From Roridomyces roridus (taxonomy: Eukaryota; Basidiomycota; Agaricomycetes; Agaricales; Mycenaceae), in NCBI GenBank assembly GCA_029378245.1, contig JARKIF010000004.1, positions 372,001-436,000 on the forward strand: a stretch of 64,000 nt of DNA. The letters are read 5' to 3'. A program made the translations under genes and the position numbers. The number at the start of each line of letters is the position of its first letter. The first letter of the stretch is position 1. Shown here piece by piece: positions 1-11,356 of the stretch. The notes below the pieces were generated by a model. That model was not told the DNA's origin. It saw only the letters and a program-made list of their open reading frames with translations, and made no database searches.

Positions 1-16
1 ATCTGTAGAAGGGGAG

Positions 17-1229
17 ATGGTCGAGACCACCGGTACAGGTGGCGTCGGCATCGCTCCCATCGTCTTCGAGAGCGGCTTCACTGAGCTCCTCGACACTCCC
101 GCCACCCCCGTAACCCGTCCGACTCGTCGGGCAACCCGCCGAAGGTCCGACTCTGGACACATTCCCCGGCCTCCCAACGCCTTCATGCTCTTTCGCTCCT
201 GGTTCATCAACAGCGGGCACGTCCCGACGGGTGTCGAGACCAATCACGGGACGTTGTCCAAGATTATCGGATTCGCGTGGCGGAGGCTGGCCGAGGAGGA
301 CAAGCAGAGCTGGCGTAACGAGGCGAAGACGGTGCTCGCTCAACACAGGCTCACCTTTCCCTCGTACGTCTACCGACGCACCCGCGGCAGCAGCAGCAGC
401 AACGCCAACAGTGTCAACGCCGCCCAAGACGCCGATGGCTCCCCGTCCAAGACGAAGCGCAAGGTTCGCGAAGTTCCCCTCCGTAACGATCTCCGTTGCG
501 AGAAGATTGCGGAGCTCGTTGCTGACGGGATGACTGGCGCGGAGCTCGACAGCGCCATGAAGGATTTCGATAAACACAATGTCCCGCAGATCGTCCCGCG
601 TTTCCAGGCGCCTGTTACTGCGGGTACTTTCGAGGCGGCTGCTGCTGCTGCTGCAGCGACACCGCGCACAGTGCGTAAACGCAGCTCGTCGACCGCAAGC
701 GTTCAAAGTCGGTCCTATCAGCAGCAGCCATCGACTCCGACCAACCTGGACTCTCACTTGCTCGAGCCCTTCTCCCTCTCCTTCGACCATCTTAGTACCG
801 ACCTCGTAAGTCCCCGCACCTCCCCTTGATATCTAGCCCGCTCACCAAACATCCATGCAGGACCTCGGCGCGTTCTCCTTCTTTCCAAACGAGGCAGTCT
901 ACGACTACCCCTCCTCTCCCTCAGTTTCGCATTCCAATTCCTGCGATCCCTCAATCTCCATGCTCCCCTCCCCAGTCCATGGCTCTACCAGCTTCGATTT
1001 CGGGCTGGAGACCGGGTCCAATATTGATTTGGATATGGACATGGACATGGACGTCCTCGCGTTGCTTTCCGGCAGTTTGTTGGAAGGAGCGGTGGACCCT
1101 TTCGGAGGACTCGGCGGCGCTGCTCCCCCCCTCGACGATACCAACCCAATGTACATGCCGGCGTCGGAACTCTCGTATTCCGACCTCGATATGCACGCGT
1201 ATCCTTACCTCGGATTCACTCATCATTGA
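17..1229 (+). CDS. HMG-box transcription factor (MATA_HMG type), copy 1
   Basis: Two exons (about 17-805 and 861-1229) joined by a 55-bp phase-0 intron give about 385 residues. The HMG box lies near residues 45-115 and starts with the PRPPNAFMLFRSW signature typical of fungal MATA_HMG DNA-binding domains, followed by the GTLSKIIGFAWRRL helix. A basic segment (KTKRKVREV) and a poly-Ala tract follow, then an acidic, Ser/Pro-rich tail encoded by exon 2, which could be an activation domain. It should be a nuclear sequence-specific DNA-binding protein. A close paralogue lies inverted at 3031-4310, with the same intron position and the same DLGAFSFFPNEAVYDY start of exon 2. A role in mating or development is possible for this family, but nothing here proves it. 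The ATG at 17 is supported by the paralogue (MVETTG start). Confidence 0.88.
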
Positions 1230-1574
1230 TACATGTACAATTGTACCGTGTGCCGCTCGTAGTCTAGCCCGGACATTCAGGCGTGTAAATGTACTTGGTA
1301 TCATTATCCGGAATATCTATCCGAGTCGACTATATCGAAAGACCAGACTGAGTAAAGCTACTTCATTATAAGCACCCAGTTTGAGGTGAAAAATAAAGGC
1401 TCCAGTGACAGTACGGAGGGGAATGTCGTGGGCTGTCCATAAAAAAAGCTTCAAGAATTCAGGTTATGCTGGTATCCCCAATCGAACGAGTACCGTCAGC
1501 TTGGTATTGTGGAATGGGTAATGGACAAGTACAGTGAGGTGCGACACATATGTGCCCTCTTACAAGTTTCTACC

Positions 1575-2469
1575 TCACGGACTGGTGCCCCGAATGCCTT
1601 GTGCCTGCAACTCCACCCACGCCGACCTAGACAAAAGGTCGTTCCACCACCTTGATACAGGTCAACGAACGGAGCACATCGAGTCCAACCCAAGGAGAAA
1701 ACTCACCGTGTAACGTTCAGCCCCGCAGTCGTCATCACGTCGATTCCAAACGGCGCCAGGGATGGCGCGTACGATAGGTGGAAGAGGTCTGCAAGGGTCA
1801 GCTCCTACATCATCAAATTCAGTCTCATCATACATACACAGTGGGTGAGTGGAATAGAACTCACGTCCCCGGCAACGTATTTTTGTTTTCCCAGAATTTC
1901 ATCGTAGATCTTGAGATTCGAAGACAACTCGGCGATGTAGCCAGCAACCGCCACCTCGTCTACAGGCTGTCCGTTCATCCTTCATGAGATCCTACTTAGA
2001 AAACTCGTTTCGACGGCGAACAAAACACAACTCACATCTTGACGACTTTTTCCAAGATGAGCTTGAAAGCCAGCGGATGGAAATTGGCGAATTCGATCGA
2101 CGCAGCCTGCTCAAAGAGCGCCTTCTTCTGTAGATCCGACGGCGGCGGAAGCAAAGGCGTCCCTTGGTCTGCGTACTTCTCTGCCAGATACCGCGCTATG
2201 GCGCGGCTCTCGTACAACACGAATCCGTCGTCGTCCTACGGTCGATTGTCAATCATCAGCATGGGGCATGGAGGATGGATTGCAGAGAAACGCACGATGT
2301 ACGGAACCTGTCCCCACGGCTGCTTCCCCAGATACTCCGGCGTCTTGTGCTGCTTCGCACTTTGGTCGATCAACACCAGCTCGAACGGGATTTGTTTTTC
2401 TGCAAGCACGAGCGCGACGACGCCGTGTCCGGCGCGTGCTTCGGGTGCGCTGTAGAGTTTCAAGACCAT
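1575..2469 (-). CDS. Glutathione S-transferase
   Basis: Five exons on the minus strand can be assembled. Exon 1 (MVLKLYSAPEARAG) carries the GST N-terminal thioredoxin-like fold with PWGQVPYI, the conserved cis-Pro segment. Exon 2 has YESRAIARYLAEKYADQ, the usual end of the N-terminal domain, after an intron at about 2239-2298. Later exons give an all-helical C-terminal domain (ELTLADLFHLSYAPSL) and end with RWWNDLLSRSAWVELQ and a stop near 1575. Total length is about 215 residues, normal for a cytosolic GST that conjugates glutathione to electrophiles. No frameshift is seen. The gene sits in the loop between the two inverted HMG-box genes and is present once. Confidence 0.85.
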
Positions 2470-2709
2470 GTTCGTTCTTTGGGTGAGAGCTGGGATGAAG
2501 GGGAAGGGGGGAGGAAGAGGGTAACGACTGAGCAGTGATTTCTGATTTTTGTACTCGAGGAGCCTCGAGGTTTGTACGCCGGGCGGAAGGCTATCAGTGG
2601 AAGGCGCGCACGCGTGGACCGTGCAAGTCCGATCGGCGGAGGTCCAAGAGCTGAGCGCTGATACCTCGGCGAGATTTTATGACTATGATTGATTGTCAAC
2701 GCCGAGTCG

Positions 2710-2790
2710 CAAATTAAACCCCTAAACACAATGGAATCTGATAAGCGAAATCTTTGACCAAAAGCGTCGAACAATCCTACGACTAAATAG
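2710..2790 (+). repeat. 80-bp direct repeat, copy 1
   Basis: The segment containing CTGATAAGCGAAATCTTTGA, AAAGCGTCGAACAATCCTAC and GACTAAATAG recurs in the same orientation at 7136-7218 with few changes. It is non-coding in both places. Here it lies upstream of the GST gene; the other copy is upstream of the ten-exon gene at 7356. It may be a shared promoter or duplication remnant. Confidence 0.8.
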
Positions 2791-3030
2791 ACGCTCTGGG
2801 GACTCAATAAGACTCGAGTCTGTGACGTAGATAACTTGTGAGAATAAGTACGCAAGAAATCTCCTGGTGAATTGTGCCAGGCAAATGCATATGTTAACGG
2901 CCGCGGCGCGCCCATGAAGAGGAGGGCTGTATTATGAAGTAGCTTTCTTAGTCTGGTCTCTCGATGCGGTCAACTCAGATCCATATTCGGGATAATGACA
3001 CTACATTTACGCGCTTGTACAATAACTGTA

Positions 3031-4310
3031 TCAATGACGAGTGAATTCGAGGTAAGGATACCCGTCGATGACGAGGTCGGTATGCGAGAGCGCCGACGCC
3101 GGCAAGTACATCAGTGAGTTGGTGTTATCGAGGGCTGGGGCGGGCGCAGCGTACCCGCCGCTGCCGCCGCCGAGTCCTCCGAAAGGGTCCACCGCGCCGT
3201 CCAACAAACCGCCGGAAAGCAACGCGAGGACGTCCATGTTCATGTCCATACTCACATCAACATTCGAGGTGGGGGCCCCGGTCTGCAGCGCGAGGTCGAA
3301 GCTGGTGTGAACCGGGGAGGGGAGCATAGAGATTGAGGGATCGTAAGAGTTAGAAACTGAGGAAGAGGATGAGGAAGGGTAATCGTAGACTGCCTCGTTT
3401 GGAAAGAAGGAGAACGCGCCGAGGTCCTGCGTGGATATGGTAAGGCTACATATCAAGTGGAGGTGCGGGTACTCACGAGGTCGGTACTAAGATGGTCGAA
3501 AGAGAGGGAGAAGGGCTCGAGCAACTTGTGAGAGTCCACGTTGGTCGGAGGCGAAGGCTGCTGCTGATAGGACCGACTTGACACGCTTGCAGCGGACGTG
3601 CTGCGTTTATGCACGGCGCTCGCTGTCGCTGCAGCAGCAGCAGCCGCCTCGAAAGTGCCCGCAGTAACAGGCGCCTGGAAGCGCGGCACGATCTGCGGGA
3701 CGTTGTGTTTATCGAAATCCTTCATGGCGCTGTCGAGCTCCGCGCCAGTCATCCCGTCAGCAACGAGCTCCGCAATCTTCTCGCAACGAAGATCATTCGG
3801 GAGGGGAACTTCGCGGACCTTGCGCTTCGTCTTGGAGCCATCTGCGGCCACGCCGGCATCTTGGGTGGCGTTGCTGCCGCGGGTGGGTCGGTAGACGTAC
3901 GTCGGGAAGATGCGCTTGTGCTCAGCGAGCACCGTCCTCGCCTCGTCATGCCAGCTCTGCTTGTCCTCCTCGGCCAGCCTCCGCCACGCAAATCCGATGA
4001 TCTTGGACAACGTCCCGTGATTCGTCTCGACTTCCGTTGGGACATGCCCGCTGTTGATGAACCAAGAGCGGAAGAGCATGAAGGCGTTGGGGGGCCGGGG
4101 GATGTGGTTAGAATCGATTTTTTTGCGGGTTGACCGACGAATCGGACGGGGTGGGGTCTGGGGTGGCGCGTACGAGTTGTCTGATGTGAAGATGAATGGG
4201 GCGCCGGTCGAGGATACGGGCGTGGCGGGAGCGTCGGGGAGCTCAGATAAGCTGCTCTCGAAGACGATGGGAGTGAGGCCAACGCCACCTGCACCGGTGG
4301 TCTCGACCAT
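3031..4310 (-). CDS. HMG-box transcription factor (MATA_HMG type), copy 2
   Basis: Exon 1 (4310-3477) and exon 2 (3426-3031) are joined by a phase-0 intron at the same place as in the copy at 17-1229. The product is about 409 residues. The HMG box (PRPPNAFMLFRSWFINSGH) is nearly identical to copy 1, while linkers and the acidic tail have diverged and copy 2 has an extra N-terminal stretch (SSTGAPFIFTSDNSY). The start at 4310 (MVETTGAG) matches copy 1; an upstream in-frame ATG would add 55 residues with no counterpart. Both copies are open, so both may be active nuclear DNA-binding proteins. Their opposite orientation makes them an inverted pair around the GST gene. Confidence 0.87.
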
Positions 4311-5992
4311 CCCCCCTTCTACAGATCTCGTGAACAAGGCACCAAATCGTTCAGAAAAAAGCGTACCATGAGCCACGCTCGCTCTAGTGTACCATGCTCG
4401 CCCGGCAGGCATGGGAGAGGTGAAGAGACAGATAAGAAGTTGGGGAAGAAAAAAATGGGATCTTGTGGGCGCCAAGGGGGTTCGCTTTTGATCCCCCTAG
4501 AAAAGTGATGTTCCATTTTGAATGTTCTTGTTACCGCGCATGCCGAAAGCCCACAACGGCGTCCTTGTACGTTTTGTCACCGAGCCGAGGATCGAATTAC
4601 AACATCTTGGACAATCCACAGCCTGTGTACGGCCACGAAGCTCAAAAGGGCGCTATAAGGAATTGGATTACAAGACTGCTTCGAAGGGGCGTGGCGGCCT
4701 GGCTCGTGGTTGGCTCGATCGCATCAAGTATGTATGTCAGTCGGAGACTCGGAGTGGCTAGGCGAGAACAAGGTCCGGACACGTCGCAGCGTTAATCCTA
4801 CGGCATTTTGTAAAGATAGGATGCCTCGAATACGCGTATCAGCACTGCGAATTAGATTGTGTTGGCCACCGAGGAGTGGCCACCGCACCGCGCACGCCAC
4901 GAAACCAAACCTGAGCATCGTCAAAGACCATAAAATCGATGAGATTCCCCGTACTTTCCTCCAGTATCTGCTCTGAAATCGGAATACCATGGAAACCACA
5001 GCCTAAGACAAGAATAACGGTGGGAACCAGCCCCAGTCTCCTGCGAAGAAATTGCCCCAAACTGTGGAGTCTGAAGAGGGAATACGCATTCTGCGAGCCC
5101 AGGCCCCGGTATTAGGATAAGCCACCCTCATATCTCGCGTCGCCACTGAGCCAGTGAATCCACAGGACGCAGTCTAGTTACCGAGGACGAGCAAGCAAAT
5201 CCGGCTGCAGTCTCCCAGTCTCCCAGTCGACCTTTTATAGATGAAAGAAAAGACGAAGACAAGCGAGGCTCTTGAATGTATGGCATCGCATGTAGAGGCA
5301 GGCGTTCATAGTATAGGAATCGTGTTGTAGGATACCCATGAATGAGCAGATGGCGAATCTTCTACGCGCGTGAGCACACGGGTGGAAGATGCGCAAGGAT
5401 AGTGGTTTAGAAACTTGCGGTAGAGTAAAGTGCGAAGTTACTGGATCGGGGCATGTTCGTATTCTACTAGGGGCCAGAAAAAATGCAAAGTAGGGGCTCT
5501 GGAAGAAGCGGAAGGAGGCCATATGGAGAACGAAATTTGAGCGCTGAAAGTAAGCCGGACGGGGCCAAGATGAAGTCCATATATTCTGTGATTCGAGAGC
5601 GGATCTCTTCCAAGGCGGAGCTCTTTAGGCTCTGCGACTGGAGCGAGATGGTTGCAGAGCACGTTTCCCAAAGATTCTGACCAAGATAGAGCACAGCGAG
5701 AAAGAAATTCGGCGAGTTTTGAGTCCGGGATGGAGAGCGTAGAGAAAAAGTGGCGGGATCAGTTGGTGACGCGTCTCCTGCCAAATCCGGCACGTCAAAG
5801 AACGCGCAGCCTGCATCTCCCCTCCACGTCCTCCCAAATGAAACGGATGGACAAGAACGGCACAATGGCGGAGGAGCTGGATCTGCCATGTCTCACATTC
5901 GATTGAAGACAAACCGTGCGTAACATTCCAGAACGCCCCGTTACCCATTTCTCTTTTATACTACTACCACCACCTCCTCCTTCTTCTTCTAC
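4311..5992. other. Region without a recognised gene
   Basis: This stretch holds several overlapping open frames on the minus strand (for example 5467-5889 and 4839-5060), but none shows a family signature I recognise, and no convincing exon chain could be built. The small frame at 4839-5060 has a hydrophobic start (LGLVPTVILVLGCG), which could be a decayed gene remnant. No repeat or RNA gene was recognised. Confidence 0.4.
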
Positions 5993-6988
5993 ATGCCTTT
6001 CAAATCTTTCCGCACACCGGCTGGTCCGTGTCCTACGCCTGAGCCTCGCTCTCCTTGCCTCCTACCCTCCGTATCCGGCTACTCCTTCATCGACGTCTCT
6101 GAGACACGTCCTGGCATGCCACCCCCAGATCCCAGCATTCCCGACATAATCCTACAGTCGAGCCGCTTCGCATCCATCCAGAATAAGATAAAGAAAGCTC
6201 TCAAAGTTCCCGCCAATTCTGGATTCACGAAAACGGTACCGCCGGTTGCCCAAGAGCAAGAAGAGAGAGGAGGAGGAAATCAAAGTCGCGGTGTGAGTGT
6301 GGATTCAGTGTCGATACGGGTATGTCCTTCTTTGCCATTATCCACTCGATTCACATGGCGAGGTTAGGCAATCTACGAAGGCTTGCCAGTCTCACCCAGC
6401 GACTCGTGTTTCAGCAACTCCAACGTATCGCATGTCCAGATGAGTCCAACGCCCCTCGCTGGCCTTGGACTCCTGCTCCCAGTCCCAGGCACGACCGAGC
6501 TGCGTTGCCTTTCACTTCTCCAACGCTCCATCTCGCCCATCCGGCTCCTCGAATCAGTGGAGGTACCGCCACTGGCCGAGCCTCTTCCGGGGAGCGCCTC
6601 CAGATATACCAGATACGCGGGCCTCGGTCACGGGCTCCCGAGTCACATGCGCCGCCGCCATCGCCAGCACACTGCCAGCAACAACAGAATCGCGTCCTCC
6701 GTGCGAACCATAACGCAAGTCTTCTCTGGCTCGTACGCATATACGCTTGGGCCAGCGCTTACGAGGTGTCCTCCGCGGGTGAGAGCCACCCCGCACATTG
6801 GGATGAGCGTCACTTGGGCTCGACACCACAGGAAGGGACGAGGTTATGCTGGGATTGATGAGACGATTACGAGTTTGAAGCGGAGTTGGGCGGCTATTTC
6901 GCGACGCGTAGTCCGGCGTGTGAAGTCTAGGAACGGTGGAGGCGGGGAGGAGGTGCAGTCGAGGTTTGTTGAGGTTGAGATTTTGTAG
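5993..6988 (+). CDS. Family-D protein of unknown function, diverged third copy
   Basis: Two exons (5993-6319 and 6368-6988) joined by a 48-bp phase-0 intron give about 315 residues. It is homologous to the D genes in the palindrome arms (21270-22414 and 42005-43168). Shared blocks are IPDIILQSSRFASIQNKIKK (compare LPDIISHSSRFAAIQERLKA), SGFTKT, YEGLPVSPSDS right after the intron, RYAGLGHGLPSHMR, SSVRTITQ, LKRSWAAISR and a terminal SRFVEVEI. The intron position is conserved in all three. The protein is Ser/Pro/Arg-rich and probably mostly disordered apart from these blocks. I do not recognise a function. It is intact, and more diverged from the two arm copies than they are from each other. Confidence 0.72.
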
Positions 6989-7135
6989 GACTTTACTTGA
7001 ATTTATTTTGTGCTGGGCAGTCAAAGTCACTCAGGCGAGAAAGTACTGGGTAATCCAAGGTATCCATCCGTCTCTGAGTCTGAGGATGGTATCCGAGCCG
7101 AGTGGCACGCCGCACAAGCAAGTTCCTTTGATTAC

Positions 7136-7218
7136 AAATCTAACCCCTAACACAATGGAGATCTGATAAGCGAAATCTTTGAGCACCAAAAGCGTCGAAC
7201 AATCCTACGACTAAATAG
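7136..7218 (+). repeat. 80-bp direct repeat, copy 2
   Basis: Second copy of the non-coding direct repeat at 2710-2790, same orientation, about 140 bp upstream of the ATG at 7356. Both keep the AAGCGTCGAACAATCCTAC core and end in GACTAAATAG. Confidence 0.8.
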
Positions 7219-7355
7219 GCAAGCAAGAACGAATGAAGGTCCATGCCCAAGGGTATCGGCAAAACGCAAACGCACCAAACACGGTGCTACACGGACTCTG
7301 TCTTGACTCTTCAATCCTCCGTTACACCACGAATATCTGAATCTGCACTACGACC

Positions 7356-9398
7356 ATGTCCCAAGCCCGACTCGACGAGGGCGTGTACTACGGCCTACCC
7401 GCGCACCTCGCCAATGTGAATGTGAAGGACCTGAAGAGAGATGTCATCACGAAGGGGACTGGGGCTGCAAGGTACGTTCACTCACCTGTTCACGAATCAC
7501 TTGCCACCACCGTTTTCTGACTTGAAACTTACCAGCCAGCTCCCGGACATCCTCCCCACGAGCCCCGAGGAGGAGGAAGAAGACGAGAACGAGAACGTAG
7601 ACGTCCATCCCTCGTATGCCACCCACCCACTCTCCTCCCCGCATTCCCTCTCAACGACCCGTGAATTGTAGACCTGACTCCGAAGAGGAAGAGGATAAAG
7701 AAAACGTCAATCCAAGGTAAATGCCACCCACCTCCCAGGTCCGATTCACCCTAACATATTGAGATAGACTCGAGGAAGAAGAGGATAAAGAGAATGTCGA
7801 TCCCAGGTATGCCACCGGCCCTCGTCCTCCCCAAGTGATTTGCTGACGTCGGTGGATGAATCTAGAGTGCAAGGCGACGATAAAGAAAACATCGCACCAG
7901 AGTACGTGAATTCACTTACTCACCTGGTTGCCCGTGCTGACGTCTGAAAATCGTTATGTAGATCGCACTTTAACCTCAAGCTCAAAGACGACGACGACGA
8001 AGGGGAGAACGCGAACGAGAACGAGCAAGGATCCATCGTCTGGAACAACAAGCAGGCAGTCAAATCGAATTCGGATTCGGAGGAACCTAGGTATGTCGCC
8101 CCAGCTGCAGTACCCTACACGAAACTGATGCAGCCGTCGTAGCACCACACCACGTCTCGGAGACCGCGCCCCACTGACTCCAGTCACATTCGTCCTCAGC
8201 GAGCTCGCGCCTGAGCCCGCGACCGAGCCCGAGACTGAGGCTGGGAGCTGGGCCGTGTACGACAACGACAAGGAGCAAGGATTCGTCGTCTGGACTGACG
8301 ACGGCAATGCCACCGGTACCACCAACGAGGCTCAGGCTGTCTCGACTGGCCGCCAGTCGGAAAAATCTAGGTATGCCACCGACGTATCTCGCACACCAAA
8401 CTGCTCATGTTGTTATTCTCGCAGCAGCACACTATCACTCCCACTCGCCCCAATCGAGGAGAGGTCTTCTTCACCCATCCCACCCGCCCTGAAGAATCAC
8501 TGGGACGACACCGAAAGCGATAGCGAGCACAACCCCGGATTCGTGGTATGGACCGCCAAGGGGGACGAGGAGGAGGAGAAGGAAGAGTCACGGTATGTGG
8601 AGCACCTCTCTCTGTATTCCTGCAGGCCACTGACGTAGCTCATACAGGTCCTCATGCTGAGAGCGAGCATGACCCTGGATTCGTCGTCTGGACTGGGGCA
8701 AAAGAGGAGGAAGATGAGTCCAGGTCGAGCATCTCTCCCTGTTGCAGCGCGCCGCTAACGTAGCACGCAGCTCCTCATCACCCATACCATCCGCCCTGGC
8801 GCGCGCTCTGAATGAATGGGACAAATCCGATGTCGAAGATGACGAGAACGATGGCGAGAATCAGAATCAGGCGGAGGAAGAACTGGCAGGCCAGTTCTAC
8901 ACCCGCGCGCCTTCGAGTCAACGCACCCCGCTTGCCCCCATCCGCGTCATCCTGGGCGACCTCCCATGCACGCCCCCAAAGGAGGAGGAGGAGGAAGAGG
9001 AGCAGGGAACGCCTACATTTTCTGCCATCGCCGCCACCAAAGTCGAAACGGACGGAGACGGAGACGAATACGCATTTGATAACGCACCCCCTCGTCGCAC
9101 ACCGCTCGCCCTCCACGGCCGCGTGATTCTGGGCGACCTCCTGAGCGAGCCTGAAGATGAGAACCCGGGCTCTCAGGCGGGGGAGCAAACGGCTACACCG
9201 ACAGCCCTGGACGTCCCCACTGGTGTCGATTCGGAGGTCGAGGGGGATGAGAATGCGAATGATGTCCAGCCGCAGGGACGCAGCAGGGTCATACCCGCTC
9301 GTGGGCAGAAGCGGCGCGTGGGCAGGTCAGCGACGGGGAGAAGGACGACGTCGATGATGACAAGCAGGGGGAGGAGAGGCATCGCGACAAGCGTGTGA
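7356..9398 (+). CDS. Ten-exon acidic repeat protein with KEN-like motifs
   Basis: Ten exons can be chained from ATG 7356 to the stop at 9398, and all nine introns split codons at phase 2, so any exon can be skipped or duplicated without changing frame. Three consecutive micro-exons encode near-identical units (EEEEDKENVNP, LEEEEDKENVDP, VQGDDKENIAP), each with a KEN tripeptide that resembles the APC/C degron. Four exons carry a GFVVW/GSIVW motif, and the last has two RTPLA...RVILGDL repeats. The protein is strongly acidic and Glu/Asp-rich, with a basic Arg-rich C-terminus, suggesting a disordered nuclear protein. Intron sequences also resemble each other (donors GTATGCC). It shares exon design with genes B and C in the palindrome arms. 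Function unknown. Confidence 0.62.
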
Positions 9399-9726
9399 AG
9401 GGCCTGCTTGGGGAGGCATTTGTTTTGAAGTGAGGATGACGACGACGATAACTAGATTCATGCCTGTAAGAGTGTATTCGTGGGATGTTATTATGACGGA
9501 CCGCGAGCTGCGTATTGAGCTTTTCAGAGCCTAGGGATGCTGTAGCCTGTCTGTCCGTTACGTGGCAGTCTTGAGCTGGAGGGGACGAAGATTGCGGGTG
9601 CCCACTGAGTTAGGGACGACGTGCCCGAGCAAACGGAGCAGAAGCAGTGAAATCAAGGAGCGGATCACTGCCTTACTCCCGACCACCATGACCGACTCTG
9701 GACGTGCTCCTTCCATAGCTTCGCCA

Positions 9727-10680
9727 CTATGCCTCTTCTCTCTTCAAAAAGGGCACAGCACCTCTGCAAGCTCTTGTGCGCTCCCACATCACCGCCAGAA
9801 CACATTGAATCCATCCTCTCTGAGCTGGCAGCAGCCGAGTTCTCTCGATACGATGCTGAAGATCGTCGGGTACTCTGCTTGCAGAACGTGTGGCCTTGCG
9901 AGCGCAATACGACGACTGCCATGCGCCGCCTCCCATCATCTTTGATATATTCTCCCTTTCCTCTCGAGTCCCAATCATTCGCGCTCATACTTGCACTCTC
10001 CCGTCCGTGTCTGTGAACGGTGGCACGATATTCTCATGGGTAACCCCACGCTCTGGACCACAGTCGACTTTCTCGATTACGCTCGAGGAGCCATTCATCC
10101 CGAGAAGATGTCGATATACTTCTCAAGCACTCTGAGCGGAGGAAAACTGCTGCTTTCACTGGTCGTTTCGCAGCCTTGCAACGGCTGTCGAAGGGGAGGA
10201 GGATACCGCTGCTGGAGAGTCTTGAAGCGCGGTAGCACCGCCCGAAATGGATCTATTCAATGTAGCACCCAGATTGACTCGTCCACTTATATCTGAATCG
10301 CTCACGAGAACCGTCGCCCTCCCTCATCTCCAACGATTGCAATTGGCGTGATCCTTCAAGTGACCTTGACACTATCCCTGTTGTCGGACCTATCCTCTGG
10401 GTCGTCATGGAATCGCCTTCAGCTCCACCCCAGTAACCAGCCCCGAATCCCGCATATCGAATATACAAATTCCTCTATAGCATTCGAGTCTCGACAATGC
10501 CGTGGACATCACCGACCTCCGAATAAAGCTCTCCCTCCCTCCCGCTCCACCGTGGCCAGAACCTCACATTCCGCTCGACCTCTCCCTCACGCCGCCTTTC
10601 TCGGGCTTGACGCACGCTGCTCGTTCTCCGGCTCGATATTTCCGAGTCGGCTGCATTACTACCGCTACCCTCGCTGAGAC
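9727..10680 (+). pseudogene. F-box/LRR-like gene remnant
   Basis: Pieces of an F-box protein lie in different frames. One frame has a helical start (SKRAQHLCKLL, IESILSELAAAEFSRYDAED) leading to MRRLPS. Another reads CERWHDILMGNPTLWTTVDF, which matches the SQVCARWHDIVMRSPTLWST segment of the F-box genes in the palindrome arms. Further on, VDITDLRIKLSLP resembles their LRR-like tail. No single frame or obvious intron set joins the pieces, so this looks like a decayed copy. It lies next to other relatives of the arm genes (D at 5993, B/C-like at 7356). Confidence 0.55.
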
Positions 10681-10989
10681 ACCTTGTCTTCCGCCGCTCG
10701 CACCTCGCAATAAAGCACCACGTCCTCCTTGACTTGATACCTTCGCGAATTGCGGCTGCGACTGGGTGTTTCAGATGGGTGTGTTGGTTACAGGGCGGGA
10801 GCGTGAGGTACGCGCGAGGATACGGCGTGCTGGTTTGAAGTTTGCACCGGCGCCAGTGGAGGAGCGGGGAAGGTTGTGGGCTGAGGGCGTGGGGACCGGG
10901 TGAGGTTGGTGGTCTTGTGGGTTCTCTGTTTCGTCTACTGTGTAATATTCTTGCAATTCGGCCATTCCTCTTTCGCTGCATCTCGTGCA

Positions 10990-11097
10990 GATCGAGGAGC
11001 TACATTTAGTACATACTTACTTCCGAGGATTCGTCGACGTAAAGTTGAACAAAGCAGAAAAAACGACGAAACGCAGAACTTGACCCAGATTCGAAGA
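10990..11097 (-). repeat. Truncated tRNA-headed SINE-like repeat
   Basis: On the minus strand the unit has a TCGAATCTGGGTCAAGTTC 3' T-arm/acceptor-like end followed by the body shared with copies at 13.6-13.9 kb and 48.2-48.9 kb (TTCAACTT..ACGTCGA..AGTATGTA). The tRNA-like head is cut off here at the GTTGGAT motif cluster. Confidence 0.6.
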
Positions 11098-11107
11098 GTC
11101 TATATGT

Positions 11108-11302
11108 ACGTAGTTGGATAGTTGGATTCAACGCGCGCGAGATCAGCGTTGGATTCCCACGCCAAGAGCGTTGGATTCCCATGCCGAGCTCGTTGGATGG
11201 GATAGCCGAGCAGAAACAGGCAGAAACGCGTTGGAAACGCGGCATGTTCGTTGGATGGACCAGGATAGAACCGAATCTTCGTTGGATCATTGGATGGCAT
11301 AA
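11108..11302 (+). promoter_or_regulatory. Cluster of GTTGGAT motifs upstream of a small gene
   Basis: The heptamer GTTGGAT (one variant GTTGGAA, one ATTGGAT) occurs about eight times within 190 bp, often as CGTTGGATTCCC. The block ends about 60 bp before the ATG at 11357, so it could be a multi-site binding region. The same words in reverse complement occur near 12390-12400 and 12990-13030. Confidence 0.45.
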
Positions 11303-11356
11303 ATACTCGGTCGCCACCAACCGCTTCACCTTTTCCCCTCCCCGTCACCCCGCCCT

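Noticed and set aside
4839..5060. A membrane-protein gene (LGLVPTVILVLGCG)
   Set aside because: No family match, no supported exon chain; kept only as an unresolved region.
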